A DNA stretch of 64,000 bases from Herpetosiphonaceae bacterium (GCA_013538855.1 JABXJS010000127.1:28600-92599); one strand, 5' to 3'; shown: positions 37,701 through 43,199, counted from the stretch's first letter. A program made the numbers and translations. The notes: generated from the sequence alone by a model not told the origin.

Positions 37701-40700
37701 ATGATCTCCTCCGGCGAGCGGCCCAGGAACAGCTCGATCGCCACGTTGCGCAGCTCGATCTCATCAACATTGCTGGTATCGCAGACGTTGTCCAGCAGCG
37801 TCTGGGCCTGATCCATGTATGGCGCAAGCTCGGAGCGGCTGGGCGGCTCGGCGATCTGGCGGCGGTTGTAGGTGGCGGGGCTGGTGCCCGGCGCGTAGGT
37901 AAACAGCGACTGCACTGTGTCGGTGATGCGCCAGCTGTTGGCCAGATCGAAGTCGTCGAAGGCGTGCGTGCCGTCGCGCAGCAGATCCTCGTCGTCGTAG
38001 CGGCCGTTGGGGCGGCCCATCATGCCGTGCACGCTGTCGTCCTGCGGCACGATCGCCTCTAGGTTGACCCACTTGCCGAACATCGAGTCGATGCGCAGCC
38101 GCGTGTAGCCGTAGCTCAGCTCAACCGACGTCGGCGAGTTAACCTTAAGGTCCACATCACCGAACGGGTACACGCCGGGCTGGAGCTGGGCTAGCTGAAT
38201 ATGGTTCAAGTACGGACGATTCAGGGCGCCCGCGCGGAACTCAAAGATGTTGCCATCAGCCTGAATGGCAAATGCGGTGTTCCACGCAGCCCACTCGGCG
38301 GTCTCCAGCGTCTCGCCCGCCAGCTCGCTGGTGCGCGTGATCGACTCCTGGCGCGCCTGCACGGTGATGCCAGTGCCCTCGAAGCCTGGCAGCGGCTCCA
38401 GGTAGACGAACTCGCCAAGCGAGAACGACTCAAAGCGTCTGCCGTCCATGGTCGAGATGTGCGGATCGTTTTTGACCTTCCAGTAGCAGGTATTTTTGCT
38501 GATGCGCTCGTAGGCGTGCCAGCCGGTGGCGCTTTCCCAGACGATCACGCCGACGCTGCTGTCGGGGTCGGGGTACTCCCAGTGCCCGCTGACGATATTC
38601 TCTTCCAGCACGCGCTCACAGAGCGTCTCGCGGGTGCGCGTGTCGCGGCGCTGCACCTCGTCGCACGAGCGGTAGCGCACCACGAAGGGCATGTCGATGC
38701 GCCGTACGCGCGGGTAGTGGCCGTTGGCGTCGGGCGTGCCGGCGCGCGCCTCGGCCCACAGCGTCTGCGAGCCGGAGGTTGCCGACGAGACGCTGTGCTC
38801 AAGCTGAATCTGCGCCGTGGGCGAGAGCACGCTGAGCAGCTGATGCTCGTCGCCGAAGGCGAACTCGAGCTCGCGCAGCTGGCCGCGGCTGTCGCTGGCC
38901 TGCGCGGCGGCCGCCAGCGTCAGCAGGTCAAGCGGGTCCTGCTCGGTCTCGCAGGCCCAGATGATCGGATTGCCGTTGATGTCGAAGCTCTGGGCGTTCG
39001 CTAGCCCGGTCGGCAGCTCTAGCTCTAGCTTCAGCTCGTTACAGGCGACCTGAATCTGGCCGATGTATGCGGCAGTCTCCAGATCGTCGTAGGCGCTGCT
39101 GGAGCCGATCAGGTGGAAGGTCAGCTCTTTGTCTGGGCGCGAGCACATGGCCGCGTCGGGCGTGAATGAGCCAACCAGCAGGTCGTTTTCGCGCACAAGG
39201 CTGGCCACCGGGGTGATGTGAATGTCGATCTGCTCGTCGTCGATGTAGTACAGCGTGGCCTTGCTGAGCGGGCGGCCCGCCGTGTCGCTGAAGCGTGCGC
39301 TCACCTGCACTTCATCGTTGACCCAGACCTCGGTGGTGGGCACATCGTTGAGCCGGAACTGAATCTGTGTGTTGCTGGCGCTGCCGTAGAAGCTGCGCTG
39401 TGCGCTCTTGGCTGGCGGAGCCGTAAACGTTGCGCCAGCCGGGCCGCCGAGCCACTGCACCATGCGCCGCAGCTGGGCCTGATCGATCTGCGCGCTCTGC
39501 TGGAGGGTCAGCGTGGCCGTTGGGCTGAACTTGCGGGCGTCTGGCTCCAGCAGGTTGGACCAGACAACCTCGTCGGGCGCGGCCCAGCGCGTGCGCCAGG
39601 TCTGGCTGGCCTGGGTGCTGAGCGTGTTGCCGCTGGCGGCGCTGCGCAGGGCGCTGTAGCGCTCGCTGATCTGCGGGAAGCGCGCCCCGACCGCGCCAGG
39701 GTTGTTGAGCACAGCGAATAGGCCGCTCCACTGCTCCATCTGCACGCTGCCGCTGAAGCTCAGGCCCAGCTGTTGATCCATGCGCGCGCGGCTGCCGGCC
39801 GGGATGACGCCAAGATCGGCGCTGGGAGCCACCTCAGCTAAGGTGGCGGTCCACGTGGTCTGGTCGGTCACCACGAGCGGGTTGAAATCGAAGCCGGAGC
39901 CGAAGCGGGCGGTGTTGTCGCTTGGCGGCAGCACCAGGCGCAGGTCGGGCGTGCCGGTGACGGTCATCTGGCCGGTCAGGCCAAGGTTAATGGCGATCTG
40001 CGCGCCTGGCGTGGCGTGGAAGAAGTTCGGCACGGCCAGCGGCAGCAGCGTGCTGGAGGGCAGCGCGGCGGCGGTGCAGGCGAAGCTCTGGCTGCCTAGG
40101 CCGGTGGCCTGGAGATCGCTGGTATTCCAGTGCCACGTTGGCGCAGCGCCGGCGTAGAAGCGCCCGACAACCGGCACGCCGTTGCGAATCTGCAGCGACA
40201 GATCGACCTGCTGGTTGGGCGTCAGCAGCACCTGGCCCAGCGTGATGCGACCCCACTGGCCCTGGACGTTGGCGGTACAGCTGCCGATGGTGGCGCTGGT
40301 GTTGGCCAGCGGATCGACCAGCTTCAGCTCCGATCCGGCGCTGCTGTTCTCAAGCTGCACAGCGGCCGAGATCGGGCGGCTTTGCTGCCAGCCGGCTGCG
40401 CTGATGCGCCCGTCGGTGATGCGCAGATCGAGGTTGCGGAACGCCTGGTGCAGCGGCACCGCCTGGAGCTGCAGCAGGGTGCTGCTGGCGCGCTGCTGGC
40501 GCTGCACCACGCGGCCCAGAATCTGCGAGCCACCGCTGCCGATCACAATTGTGCCCACATCTGGCCCTGCGCCGGTGACGACGATCGGGAAGGTGGCGCT
40601 GATGCCGCCGGTCACGCTGTAGAGCGGCAGCACATCGGCCTCGCTGAAGTCACCGATGACCATGTGGTCGCCGATGATCGGATAGATCGCGAGTGGATCG

Positions 40701-43084
40701 CTGTTCGCTGGCGGGTTGAGCGGTGGGTAGATCACCTGCGCATCGGGCAGCGGCGTCGTGTTGCTCTCTAGCTCGACCACCACCGCGTTGATCAGCGGCG
40801 ACTGCACGTCAGGCGCTGAGCGCAGGCGTGCGCCCACGAGCGCAGCGCCAACTGGCGCGAGGCTGCGCAGCTCGGCCTGGGCGTTGGGCAGCGCAGTGAG
40901 CGTGAGCGCCGTGGTGTCGGTGAGCGTGTCGGCGGCGATCACGACCCACTCGACATCGAGGCCGCTGGTGTCGACCGGACGGCCGCTTTGGTCAAAGGCT
41001 TGCAGCGTCAACGTGCGCGTCGCATTGGAGCCGCTGAGCACGACCGCATCAGGGTTGATCTGCAGCCGCAGGCGCTGATCGACAACGCGCACCTCGGCGC
41101 TGGCGCTGCCGCCGCGACCGTCGGCCACGCGATAGTCGAACGAGTCAAAGCCACTGTAGGAGCCAGTGCGCGTGTACGTGAGCGTGGTTCCGCTGATCGA
41201 CGCGACGCCATGTAGCGGCTGGGAGGCGAGGCTGAGCGTCAATGGGTCGGCGTCGGCGTCGCCAATGAAGCTCAGCAGATCGACGCTGGCCTGTGTGCTT
41301 TGCAGCGGCAGTGTGACGCGGTAGGCCACTGGCGCGTGGTTTCCCGCTGCCTGCGCCACGACAGTGGTGGTGGTGCTGGCGCTGCCATGGCCATCGTTCA
41401 CGCTCAACTGCAGTGTGTACTGGCCGCTGCTGGCGTAGGTGTGCGCCACGGTGGTGCTGATTGGGTTGCTGGCGCTGGCGACTAGCGGCGCGGAGCCGTC
41501 GCCAAAGTTTAGCGTGTAGGTCAGCGGGCTGTCGCCGTCCGGGTCGCTAGCCTGCAGGCTGATGCTGGTGGTCAGCGGTGCCGGGCCAGCGTTTGGTGTG
41601 GCGTGGAGCGTGAGCTGTGGCAGGTGGTTGACTGGCCCTGGCGCGCTCACGGTGATGCTGACGCTGTCGCTGTCGCTGCCGCCGTGCCCATCGCCAACGC
41701 TGACGTGCAGCGCGTAGGTGCCCGAGAGCGTGTATGTGTGGGCGAACGGCAGTGACCCTGACAGTACGCCGCTGCTTTGGGTGCTATCGCCGAAGTCGAG
41801 CGTGTAGGTCAGCGGATCGTTGTCGACATCGCTGGCGCTGAGGCTGCCGCTGACCGTCAGCGGTGCGGCCCCGCTGAGCGGCGCGACCTGCCATGTGAGC
41901 ACCGGCGGCGTGTTCAGCGGTGGAGTTGACGTAACATTGATGGTCTGACTGATGGTATCGCTGCCGCCGCGGCCATCGATCACGCTGAGCGTGGCGATAT
42001 AGCTGCCGTTGCTGGCGTAGGTGTGCGTGAGCGTCAGCGGGCTGGTGAGCGGGCCGTTGCTGCTGGCGCTGTTGTCGCCGAAGTCGAGCGTGTAGGTCAG
42101 CGGGTCGCTATCGGGATCGCTGGCGCTCAGTTCAAGCGTGCTGGTCAGCGGCGCTGGGCCTTGCGCTGGGTGCACGTGCAGGAGCGCGACTGGCGCGTGG
42201 TTGCTGCCGCTGGCATCGCTGACGGTGATCACCTGGCTGGCGCTGCCGTGATCGCCATGGCTATCGCTGACGGTGACAGTGGCGGTGTAGCTACCGCTGA
42301 CGGTGTAGATATGATCGACCACTGCCTGCTGGGTCAGTGGCGACAGATCGCCGAAGTCCCACACATAGGTGAGCGAGTCGTGCTCGATGTCATCGCCGAT
42401 GGCCTCGAAGTGCACGCTCAGCGGTGCGGTGCCCGTGATCGGTGTGACATTGATGCTGACCGTTGGCGCATCGTTGATCGGGCTAACCGTTAAATGCACG
42501 CTGCCCTGGTAGCTGGCGGTGCTGGTCTCCAGCTGGTAGCGTAGCTGGTCGCTGCCGAAGTAGTTTTCGGCTGGGGTATAGGTGATTAATGTGTTAGAGA
42601 TGCTGGCGCTGCCGTGAGTTGGCGTCACGATGATGCTGCTGCTGAGCACGCCGGTGACGGTGAGCACGCTGCTGAGGTCGATGCTGGCTGGTGTGTCTTC
42701 GGCAAGTGTGGCGTAGCACGGCATCAGATCGGCGCTTGGTGCTGCTGCGGGCTGCGCTGGCGGCGCTGGTCGCGGGCCAAGCGCGCCAAGGTCTTTAAAC
42801 AGCACTGGCAGCAACATCCGTGCTGCCGGTGCTGGCGTGCAGCTGACATCTGCAGTGGAGCTAGTCGCTGCGGGGAGCGCCGCTGTTGCGGCTGGAAGCG
42901 TTTCCAGCGTAGGTGCTGTTTCAGCCGCTGGCTGGCTTTCCTGCGCAGCCGTAGCATCGGAGCTGCTTTGTGCCGCAGCCACGCTGGCTGGCGGCAGTGG
43001 CAGCACGATCACCAGCAGCAAGCAAATATGGAGAATCCGTAGAAGACGCGACCAAGGTCCCGCAAAAGCGCCAGCAGGAATCAT
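19790..43084 (-). CDS. Giant secreted multi-repeat surface protein, 7764 residues
   Basis: One uninterrupted frame of 23.3 kb. Order: signal segment (about 12-38); Ala/Pro-rich linker with ARMLLPVLFKD (to 125); cadherin-like domain (128-205); four PKD domains (205-582; WDFGD, LDFGDN, LDFGDS, LNFGDG); another cadherin-like domain (582-670); an unrecognised region (670-1520); a von Willebrand D-like domain (about 1525-1690; NDPHISTMDGRRFESF); then 19 modules of about 190 residues (about 1795-5560), each pairing a carboxypeptidase-regulatory-like domain with a Cys-pair/WG domain. Next are an NHL block (5575-5905), two modules, a second NHL block (6376-6711), two modules, a third NHL block (7174-7504), a last regulatory-like domain and a proprotein-convertase P-like domain (about 7600-7764; GTWTFHVVDGAG). 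No catalytic site is seen. Adhesion, sheath or recognition is inferred. The ATG follows GAGAGG. Confidence 0.95.
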   Translation of the reverse strand: MIPAGAFAGPWSRLLRILHICLLLVIVLPLPPASVAAAQSSSDATAAQESQPAAETAPTLETLPAATAALPAATSSTADVSCTPAPAARMLLPVLFKDLGALGPRPAPPAQPAAAPSADLMPCYATLAEDTPASIDLSSVLTVTGVLSSSIIVTPTHGSASISNTLITYTPAENYFGSDQLRYQLETSTASYQGSVHLTVSPINDAPTVSINVTPITGTAPLSVHFEAIGDDIEHDSLTYVWDFGDLSPLTQQAVVDHIYTVSGSYTATVTVSDSHGDHGSASQVITVSDASGSNHAPVALLHVHPAQGPAPLTSTLELSASDPDSDPLTYTLDFGDNSASSNGPLTSPLTLTHTYASNGSYIATLSVIDGRGGSDTISQTINVTSTPPLNTPPVLTWQVAPLSGAAPLTVSGSLSASDVDNDPLTYTLDFGDSTQSSGVLSGSLPFAHTYTLSGTYALHVSVGDGHGGSDSDSVSITVSAPGPVNHLPQLTLHATPNAGPAPLTTSISLQASDPDGDSPLTYTLNFGDGSAPLVASASNPISTTVAHTYASSGQYTLQLSVNDGHGSASTTTTVVAQAAGNHAPVAYRVTLPLQSTQASVDLLSFIGDADADPLTLSLASQPLHGVASISGTTLTYTRTGSYSGFDSFDYRVADGRGGSASAEVRVVDQRLRLQINPDAVVLSGSNATRTLTLQAFDQSGRPVDTSGLDVEWVVIAADTLTDTTALTLTALPNAQAELRSLAPVGAALVGARLRSAPDVQSPLINAVVVELESNTTPLPDAQVIYPPLNPPANSDPLAIYPIIGDHMVIGDFSEADVLPLYSVTGGISATFPIVVTGAGPDVGTIVIGSGGSQILGRVVQRQQRASSTLLQLQAVPLHQAFRNLDLRITDGRISAAGWQQSRPISAAVQLENSSAGSELKLVDPLANTSATIGSCTANVQGQWGRITLGQVLLTPNQQVDLSLQIRNGVPVVGRFYAGAAPTWHWNTSDLQATGLGSQSFACTAAALPSSTLLPLAVPNFFHATPGAQIAINLGLTGQMTVTGTPDLRLVLPPSDNTARFGSGFDFNPLVVTDQTTWTATLAEVAPSADLGVIPAGSRARMDQQLGLSFSGSVQMEQWSGLFAVLNNPGAVGARFPQISERYSALRSAASGNTLSTQASQTWRTRWAAPDEVVWSNLLEPDARKFSPTATLTLQQSAQIDQAQLRRMVQWLGGPAGATFTAPPAKSAQRSFYGSASNTQIQFRLNDVPTTEVWVNDEVQVSARFSDTAGRPLSKATLYYIDDEQIDIHITPVASLVRENDLLVGSFTPDAAMCSRPDKELTFHLIGSSSAYDDLETAAYIGQIQVACNELKLELELPTGLANAQSFDINGNPIIWACETEQDPLDLLTLAAAAQASDSRGQLRELEFAFGDEHQLLSVLSPTAQIQLEHSVSSATSGSQTLWAEARAGTPDANGHYPRVRRIDMPFVVRYRSCDEVQRRDTRTRETLCERVLEENIVSGHWEYPDPDSSVGVIVWESATGWHAYERISKNTCYWKVKNDPHISTMDGRRFESFSLGEFVYLEPLPGFEGTGITVQARQESITRTSELAGETLETAEWAAWNTAFAIQADGNIFEFRAGALNRPYLNHIQLAQLQPGVYPFGDVDLKVNSPTSVELSYGYTRLRIDSMFGKWVNLEAIVPQDDSVHGMMGRPNGRYDDEDLLRDGTHAFDDFDLANSWRITDTVQSLFTYAPGTSPATYNRRQIAEPPSRSELAPYMDQAQTLLDNVCDTSNVDEIELRNVAIELFLGRSPEEIIATGVCFVTVTGTVWNQLVPGLPVPGAKIDVTSTELAPCSTWTDRFGRYACRVPSNGRTGQLTVRVSGRGSATKNLSVDSLPPAGGQSTLVQDMTVAPTTLQLVGQVRDQTGEALYNAELRISGPTVGGFTTSYTTTSATGMYTSYMMLNDGVISGTNTYRLLFNPEFRTDPDAQMVRTTIQRQFSNMNPNALNVVREDLTLTGVLLQFKGRVSFLFDDSKPAPGTRVIIEPVLPHPEFNSCDVTTLIYVDPQALVDEFGNEIRKLDPRKETTDRLKEGTYFCEETIETLDPFDVKIQLVGRNPTTILTSTTVTVDPRARGAGEPFRVITPLRLETPVLHLSGFVRDPDGNPVSAAEVTVSSPEGIAEIKASTNITGEYSMYLPLDDNINSGSLQYNVRYINVTTGGSFNFAGAVVGLPLEVQHDFTVRGSMLIFAGRVIDTRINQPVPGVAVKIESPGLGVLCQTFTGIDEFRPDAYLEPGLYPHECRAEVDPVGPGTIDLIYTVTTAWGTTMYTHTAALAPLGGRRYVPRDLEIRTTILELNGVVTRPSGNPLPEASMTIRAAGRTISTRTKPDGTYNTAIILPYGVTTGTLEYTLSYRQIAITDTATFDAVPFEATTVTRDMIYTPRTVYLRGTVSNIYHVDTPLTNIQIQSDGLITTSGMRCVTQTALDGTYVCVGQTRSTAPISISYSMSGEWGSQAFTETATIDGSQDVVEHVRDLQLQLTAIHAFGRVQTPQGDPLGNVDVVISGNDVYRIAPGKTNASGDYDFYVIMKPRTAQWTGTLNYFIGYGEEGRINNVEYLARLNQETPLTRDFILDMRVVTFSGSVKNGFVNPSHPDSGVYGTRVVVTAPSIGYLCEYATQDRYLKTTYQCDARVFTDQPFEVQYALSGNWGSAVLTGTVTHLPGPGQRVTVARNLTVFPTTVEMSGRIVDRDSQPLKDVKLTLAGDAFLPHYVNGTLEHLINTKTSATGYYTTYAVLGTEWTGTDLDYQVVYTFGDQSYTLTRTDTLVTPRNELTSVRADFQYPYRRVTFSGRLRNETAPQHRLKGTLLLVSPTLNRTLCRMPNQNNSQYISTEEDYRCDALVDTDAPFLVNYRVEGRFCQGSAPCPGMTNPNHPLRITGESTWGEVRFNNIEAAAGTHEVRQDIPAHPRMLILNGTVSASDGTPLPGASVSMKSYTIVSDGYVTTAASTNGSGTYSTTVILGADVTNVNIHYNITVNGITTVEEASFILDRDSIINYATHDLEISARNLIFRGSMVNTLTGGSGTWSRNNQLVISSPTLGNICISNDVSASYQCAVQLADGTPFDVSYTLYADWGTSTYTDHVDTLPDPGRIGYWDKQLPVTPTMLRVRGTALLDDEGFVAPISNRSVTTSYPRVASSPMVSSQWQSSSTNADGDFEVLAVLRDLNGTLTGTLSLVFAVGGTPLAYVAHFNNINELQMNDLDVGTITLVKPHVDPSTARTIILRGNFLNAHAPTVPAANTVAWYSLTSPTHGMICYYDENIGPPLGEYGLVMGSYNCTVRQDSDEPFEVTVNAWGPHGNAERVFEVTDIPMIGQSRTIFEDVQLTPTTFHLGGVVTQPGGYPVGRAQVQTRIRYNGQIIGSASDTADQNGIYETYINISPWLQGQVDIEYVITVDGIVTEYRLPSRSFRPAELNEFWQNWPFERRRVRFVGRVTNAHVPGLGVPGLMYVTSPDFWSSQYCDAEMNLNTGYYTCDAFLDDGSPFDVNYHISGEWGASDATGTITNVLGVGLTTLVERDFTVSPTTLHLFGTVTDPYGKRLAGADVTIFGDFVGYSGPQGLKGFTVRADAQGNYDAYVVLKPNVTQGDMKFDIKYYNIHQQSTRRFFGLTRNALNHDRQDFEISYRKAVFVGRARNAFAPGLSMLGEIGVSTPDRGELCHVNIDDGSGHQYNPEVYLGEYTCIAPGVSVEPFTVTYTLNGDWGTAVYTDDVPFGAVGSAITVTNNFPIAATTLRLVGTVRDGFGAPLPGADITVNGAQMSASMPPTTFSTNAQGVYSGTVVLKANTNAGSLTYNISYGDGHGVALVPFTAQADVLNTVTRDITFTERIVNVSGIVGNALSGNMPLRNARVQLSDSGGGELCNAYTNSSGQYSCSIHVVELGALPIQMQVSGDWGSASTSGEIPAGGAGTTSNVNLPINISPTTLRVIGHVEDGQGQVLPNASVHINSPALSAATPNWTFDTDAQGFYSGTVVLKTGMTSGDLSYGVTYNNATGTLSGPFNAQANALTTVTRTLRFTTRSVRFNGQIVNHFAPYQLMSSSVIEVDLAGGGRLCRVTSNSSAGFTCQGQVLESGEVPVQYLIQGDWGTTILTGTIPAGGAGTTTDITRTLEAQPTTILARGIVRGGNDAPLQGATISVSSAQLSANAKHQPLTTDAQGGYNGPLVLRAGLTSADLSYLVRYGQAEATIARSISVTPSVATPIVQDVRFTNRAVVWNGSVGNSLIPGATMRSPSISITSGAATLCSSSGTTSGTYSCRASVENTGAFSSTVTASGDWGSVSAPALVAAGTFGSLITVTQALSATPTMLRLTGQVRGGGGAPIGGATVSVSGASLSASNGSLVFTSDAQGHYTGTVLLKSGTTSGQLLYSVSYGAGSSSVDVPFSATANTITTVNQDISFTSRSVSVAGQVVNRHTYLGLRSTNVNLQLPSGAAFCSRTTTSSGNFTCAQQVSEGGAFVITATVSADWGTRVVTFSVPPGDTGSTANVNPTLLVDPTTLLLTGTARDGNSTPLGGASITIDSDLVSSASNPLAMTTNAQGVYSGTVVLKDNITSGSLPYLLSYQASTASDTVAFSATPRQVTSVSHDLTLQSRTVTFNGYVVASVLPSLRIQGAQVIIRSTELGRFCSLTSNSSGYSCSAQVFNPDAFETIYEISGDWGTTTLTGTVGAGTAGSNTTVSSNLPVTATTVQLTGRVQDAQGGGINAATVRVDATPFSSPGWVQATTNASGQYTMAITLKSGQSSGTLNYTVTANGTNTSASQSFSATPNALTTVSKDITITTRQVSFYGYVRNALVSGMNLYTNQVRVEAPGLGTLCTTNNYSTYYSCSATVGTTAAFSATYTLSGDWGTAVVTQTIPASSGAYNASRDLSISPTTLHVTGYVQDSANNRLSGAGVTLSGSSLSYSNVRSGTSAADGTFNVYAVLDSGVLTGNVSLDTTLSSTINQTVPFTATANALTTLTRTVVFDRRTVYFRGYLYNEFAPTWPVRSRTVTVRDQQGTQLCQDSYLNSTYGYYYNCSGPVLSTDAFSATYEIVGPWGTTVVSQTVPAGAPGSTIYFDKNLLLRPTTLDFAGQVVDRDGTALSGVSVSVNGGNLDSYNIQSVTSDASGNYHLYALPRADVTSGSFNYSFSRNGMNLSQSGSFSATPNELTTLTSTLMFDRRRVDLSGTLRNSYATTQTLPISTIQVRANGSTLCNYSPNSSAYTCNNMVITPTSAISATYTVSGPWGSEVITDTWPADIGASRISVARDLLVHPTTVQLTGTVTNYDGSPLADAYVEVSSPALLTPLAGYVDAQGRYSFYGAVQANTSDITLAYSVQANGTTLEETLTRTLNLRQLNPIGHDLTIRRRTLFLRGEVHNALTSTPLRDGGRTTLIISDTSRQLCATTTIQFFGTYACSTEITPTAELTPFDVTYQLSGAWGTHTYTATLDPATLIDNTFNQTLAITPTTLRISGMVQNASAAPLLGTYVDVRATSLHSGAGSYTNDSGNYSLDLIVADATDALTVTLLVGGIQRTLPISGMVASTLNTRTLNITSAGTTNRTIDTVAGGVCCSYNDGALATQAYLGNIYDVVAAPNGGFYIADTDYYRVRYVNQNGIITTVAGNGSYGYSGDDVPATSTRLSSIRGLALGADGSLYIADTNNHRIRRVSPDGIITTVAGNGTGGYDGDGALATTARLSSPADVAVGPDGSLYIADTNNHRIRRVSPDGIITTVAGNGTAGYAGDNGSATGARLYSPYGVQVGIDGALYIADLNNRRIRRVSSAGIITTIAGTGTYGYSGDGGPATNARFGSPVDLAVGADGSIYVVDTDYHVVRRISTSGYISTLAGTGSASYTGDGGPATSANLYYPYGLGIAADGALYIADRSNARVRRLAAPELTLSGRIVDADGTGLNNVSMSINGALLNHSYSINSNAQGDFTLYGQRVDRSSQSATLTLQATYGPAQVTKTVSASVDYVQPQWLTVPITIDQRGLQVSGSISNTLIGQPLTGPANSVSVSIAGAEICTTQTDASGQYNCPQVLTTSRALSVTTVVSGTWGTAVLTSAVDRSAVGGVTTLTQAIPATPTTLHIGGFVRNPDGTPVSGLQVRAEGLSSYSSSSGVTDSNGEYGLDVVLQAGISSGNIRLRVQGSGLNIESTLPFSNVPLNQLTTISHDIGALVLRGSIFVASQPSLRLHDTSAQVSVAANGVQLCSAAVFARYGTYDCPGITLTQTLPLTLEYTVSGAWGQQTINVPLTSTAAPLIVHDLAISPTVLRMTGQVQNSGGSAQPSYPVAAYGPALVEPVTGFSNSTGTYTLYALLRSSALTGSLDLIAGGEPTPLTLSGITAGAVNTLTTTLTINAGPELVIDTLAGTGSSGSGGDGGPASQAQLGYVRGASVDQAGNLYFADNATRVRRIAPDGTISTIAGSANYGYSGDGGPATAAELNTPTDVVVGPEGSLYIADAGNRRIRRITPDGIITTFAGTGSYGYSGDGGPATAAQLASMEGLAIGPDGSLYIADSDYGRIRRITPDGIITTFAGTGSYSYSGDGGPATAAAFRSPADVAVGPDGSVYIADRYNQRIRRVAPNGIISTVAGTGSAGFGGDGGLATSAYLYYPQAVAVDDAGNLYIGDGNNRRVRRVSSVGIITTIAGTGSGGYSGDGGPARNARIYTTNALLIDYSGALIVSDSDNYRLRRVGYPLLSIQGSTVDPRSNPVPYTNVTVQGAALARSYSTTSDNTSSYRVYPWVTPPLSGTIDLYASQGVASTSAQITVSADLTRATVISTALELDGRSVDFYGSIVNSITYDQVPNVPVSITLRVDGQEQCSTYTEDGSYYCGNIILPSAAATLEYEYSGEWGSNIITDTLPEGQVGQYTSYSVDLPITLTTLRLVGTVRSATSTPISSTVIEASGPTLLPSAGTSNADDGSYQLDLNLLPGYTSGTLTYTAYQRTGQFSGTLSFSDLTANAVNTQTLDLAALGFQGQVRNALLPEHSLSDSGRTSIAIAVNGSPWCTTSTTGAFGSFNCDPRTTTPGGQLNLTYTLSGTWGTAVQTHTLASLSDVAVQHDLSISPTTVVLSGSVQLADGTPVAGHMVNLYGPALYQVYPGISASDGTYRSVAILNSGVSSTTLSVAVNGSSTDLALTGLQLSALNTVTHDISVTSELPLLINTLIDGSQNAGPQLPLYNPVDVTAGSNGSHYIVDRNQNIVLRHNANGTLDVVAGMQNNSGYNGDGITATAALLSNPMAVAVGPDGSLYIADSGNRRIRRVGPDGIISTVAGSGNYGTSYSGDRATQTQFQWLTDIAFGPDGLLYFADGDNNQIGRIGGGLIDIVVAGSGGGGSLSRPQLTSIPAVEANLAYPSSIAFGGDGSLYVTSSYNNQVLRITPSGSVTVVAGNGSYGSAGDGGPAVDATLSNPQGLALSPDGSFYIADTDSNRIRFVGRNGIISTVVGSSYGYSGDGGPASAAQISYPRGLLLTDQGALIFADSDNRRVRRIAAPTLRISGVVRTPEATPVNAARVTASSAAFSTVLQDRTDAAGFYELLAINPLSSAVSTTIELTALSRGVTSTTAISVVLQPGVFQDFSVPLTLAVQPLTTTHVSYSGPVVAIPDSNASGADATIEVSGLSGTIGDIEFSIDGSDCNTNTGSTSVGLDHTYDGDLTLTLISPAGTHVTLSANRGGGGNNFCQTVFDDQAEQLISSGSAPFTGLFQPDSPLEALNGEDPNGTWTFHVVDGAGADIGSIRAFSIHISTPIQQP
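20570..21570 (-). repeat. NHL block 3 of the 7764-residue protein (six units)
   Basis: Six NHL units, the first and fourth divergent (DGSQNAGPQLPLYNP; SLSRPQLTSIPAVEANLAYP). The others keep GYSGDGGPA, P-x-G-L/V, GPDGSLYIAD and N-R-R-I-R-R-V. The block is followed by one regulatory-like domain and the C-terminal P-like domain instead of two further modules. Confidence 0.9.
22950..23960 (-). repeat. NHL block 2 of the 7764-residue protein (six units)
   Basis: Six NHL units of about 56 residues with near-identical stretches, for example IITTFAGTGSYGYSGDGGPA and GPDGSLYIADSDYGRIRR. The six-unit count predicts one closed propeller. Units 3 and 4 are the most alike, suggesting recent internal duplication. 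Confidence 0.92.
25370..26365 (-). repeat. NHL block 1 of the 7764-residue protein (six units)
   Basis: Six NHL units with the consensus IITTVAGNGTxGYxGD, GPDGSLYIADTNNHRIRR. Units 2-3 share the 16 residues LYIADTNNHRIRRVSP exactly. The first unit carries an unusual GGVCCSYNDGA variant with two adjacent Cys. Confidence 0.92.
26640..37700 (-). repeat. Nineteen tandem modules of about 190 residues
   Basis: Each module has a regulatory-like part (xPTTLxLxGxVxDxxGxPLxGAxVxV, then TSGxLxYxVxY and LTTVxxDxxF) and a second part. The second part has the pattern R-x-V-x-F-x-G-x-V-x-N, a Cys pair (LC, 8 to about 40 residues, then YxC) and a (S/G)DWGT-type motif. Counting Cys pairs gives 19 here and 4 more between or after the NHL blocks. 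One measured period (between two WG motifs near 31290 and 30720) is 191 residues. Early modules have longer inserts between the two Cys. Confidence 0.88.
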
Positions 43085-43139
43085 AAAACCTCTCTAACAC
43101 ATAGAGCTTATGATAAACCACAACTATTGACGGTCAGCA

Positions 43140-43164
43140 CCGGTTGACCTGTCGGCGCAACCGG
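43140..43164. promoter_or_regulatory. Inverted repeat in the leader of the giant gene
   Basis: CCGGTTG at 43140-43146 pairs with CAACCGG at 43158-43164 across 11 bases. It lies 56-80 bases upstream of the giant gene's ATG and directly beside the larger inverted repeat at 43166-43199. It could be a leader hairpin or a protein-binding site. Confidence 0.4.
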
Positions 43165-43165
43165 C

Positions 43166-43199
43166 TGTGACGTACCTCAATCGGCACAGGTATGTCACA
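43166..43199. promoter_or_regulatory. Candidate operator: 12-base inverted repeat upstream of the giant gene
   Basis: TGTGACGTACCT (43166-43177) and AGGTATGTCACA (43188-43199) are complementary at 11 of 12 positions, with a 10-base spacer. The site lies about 80-115 bases before the start codon of the 7764-residue gene. The outer TGTGA/TCACA halves recall CRP/FNR-type half-sites, but the spacing is not theirs. Which regulator binds, if any, is not known. Confidence 0.5.
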
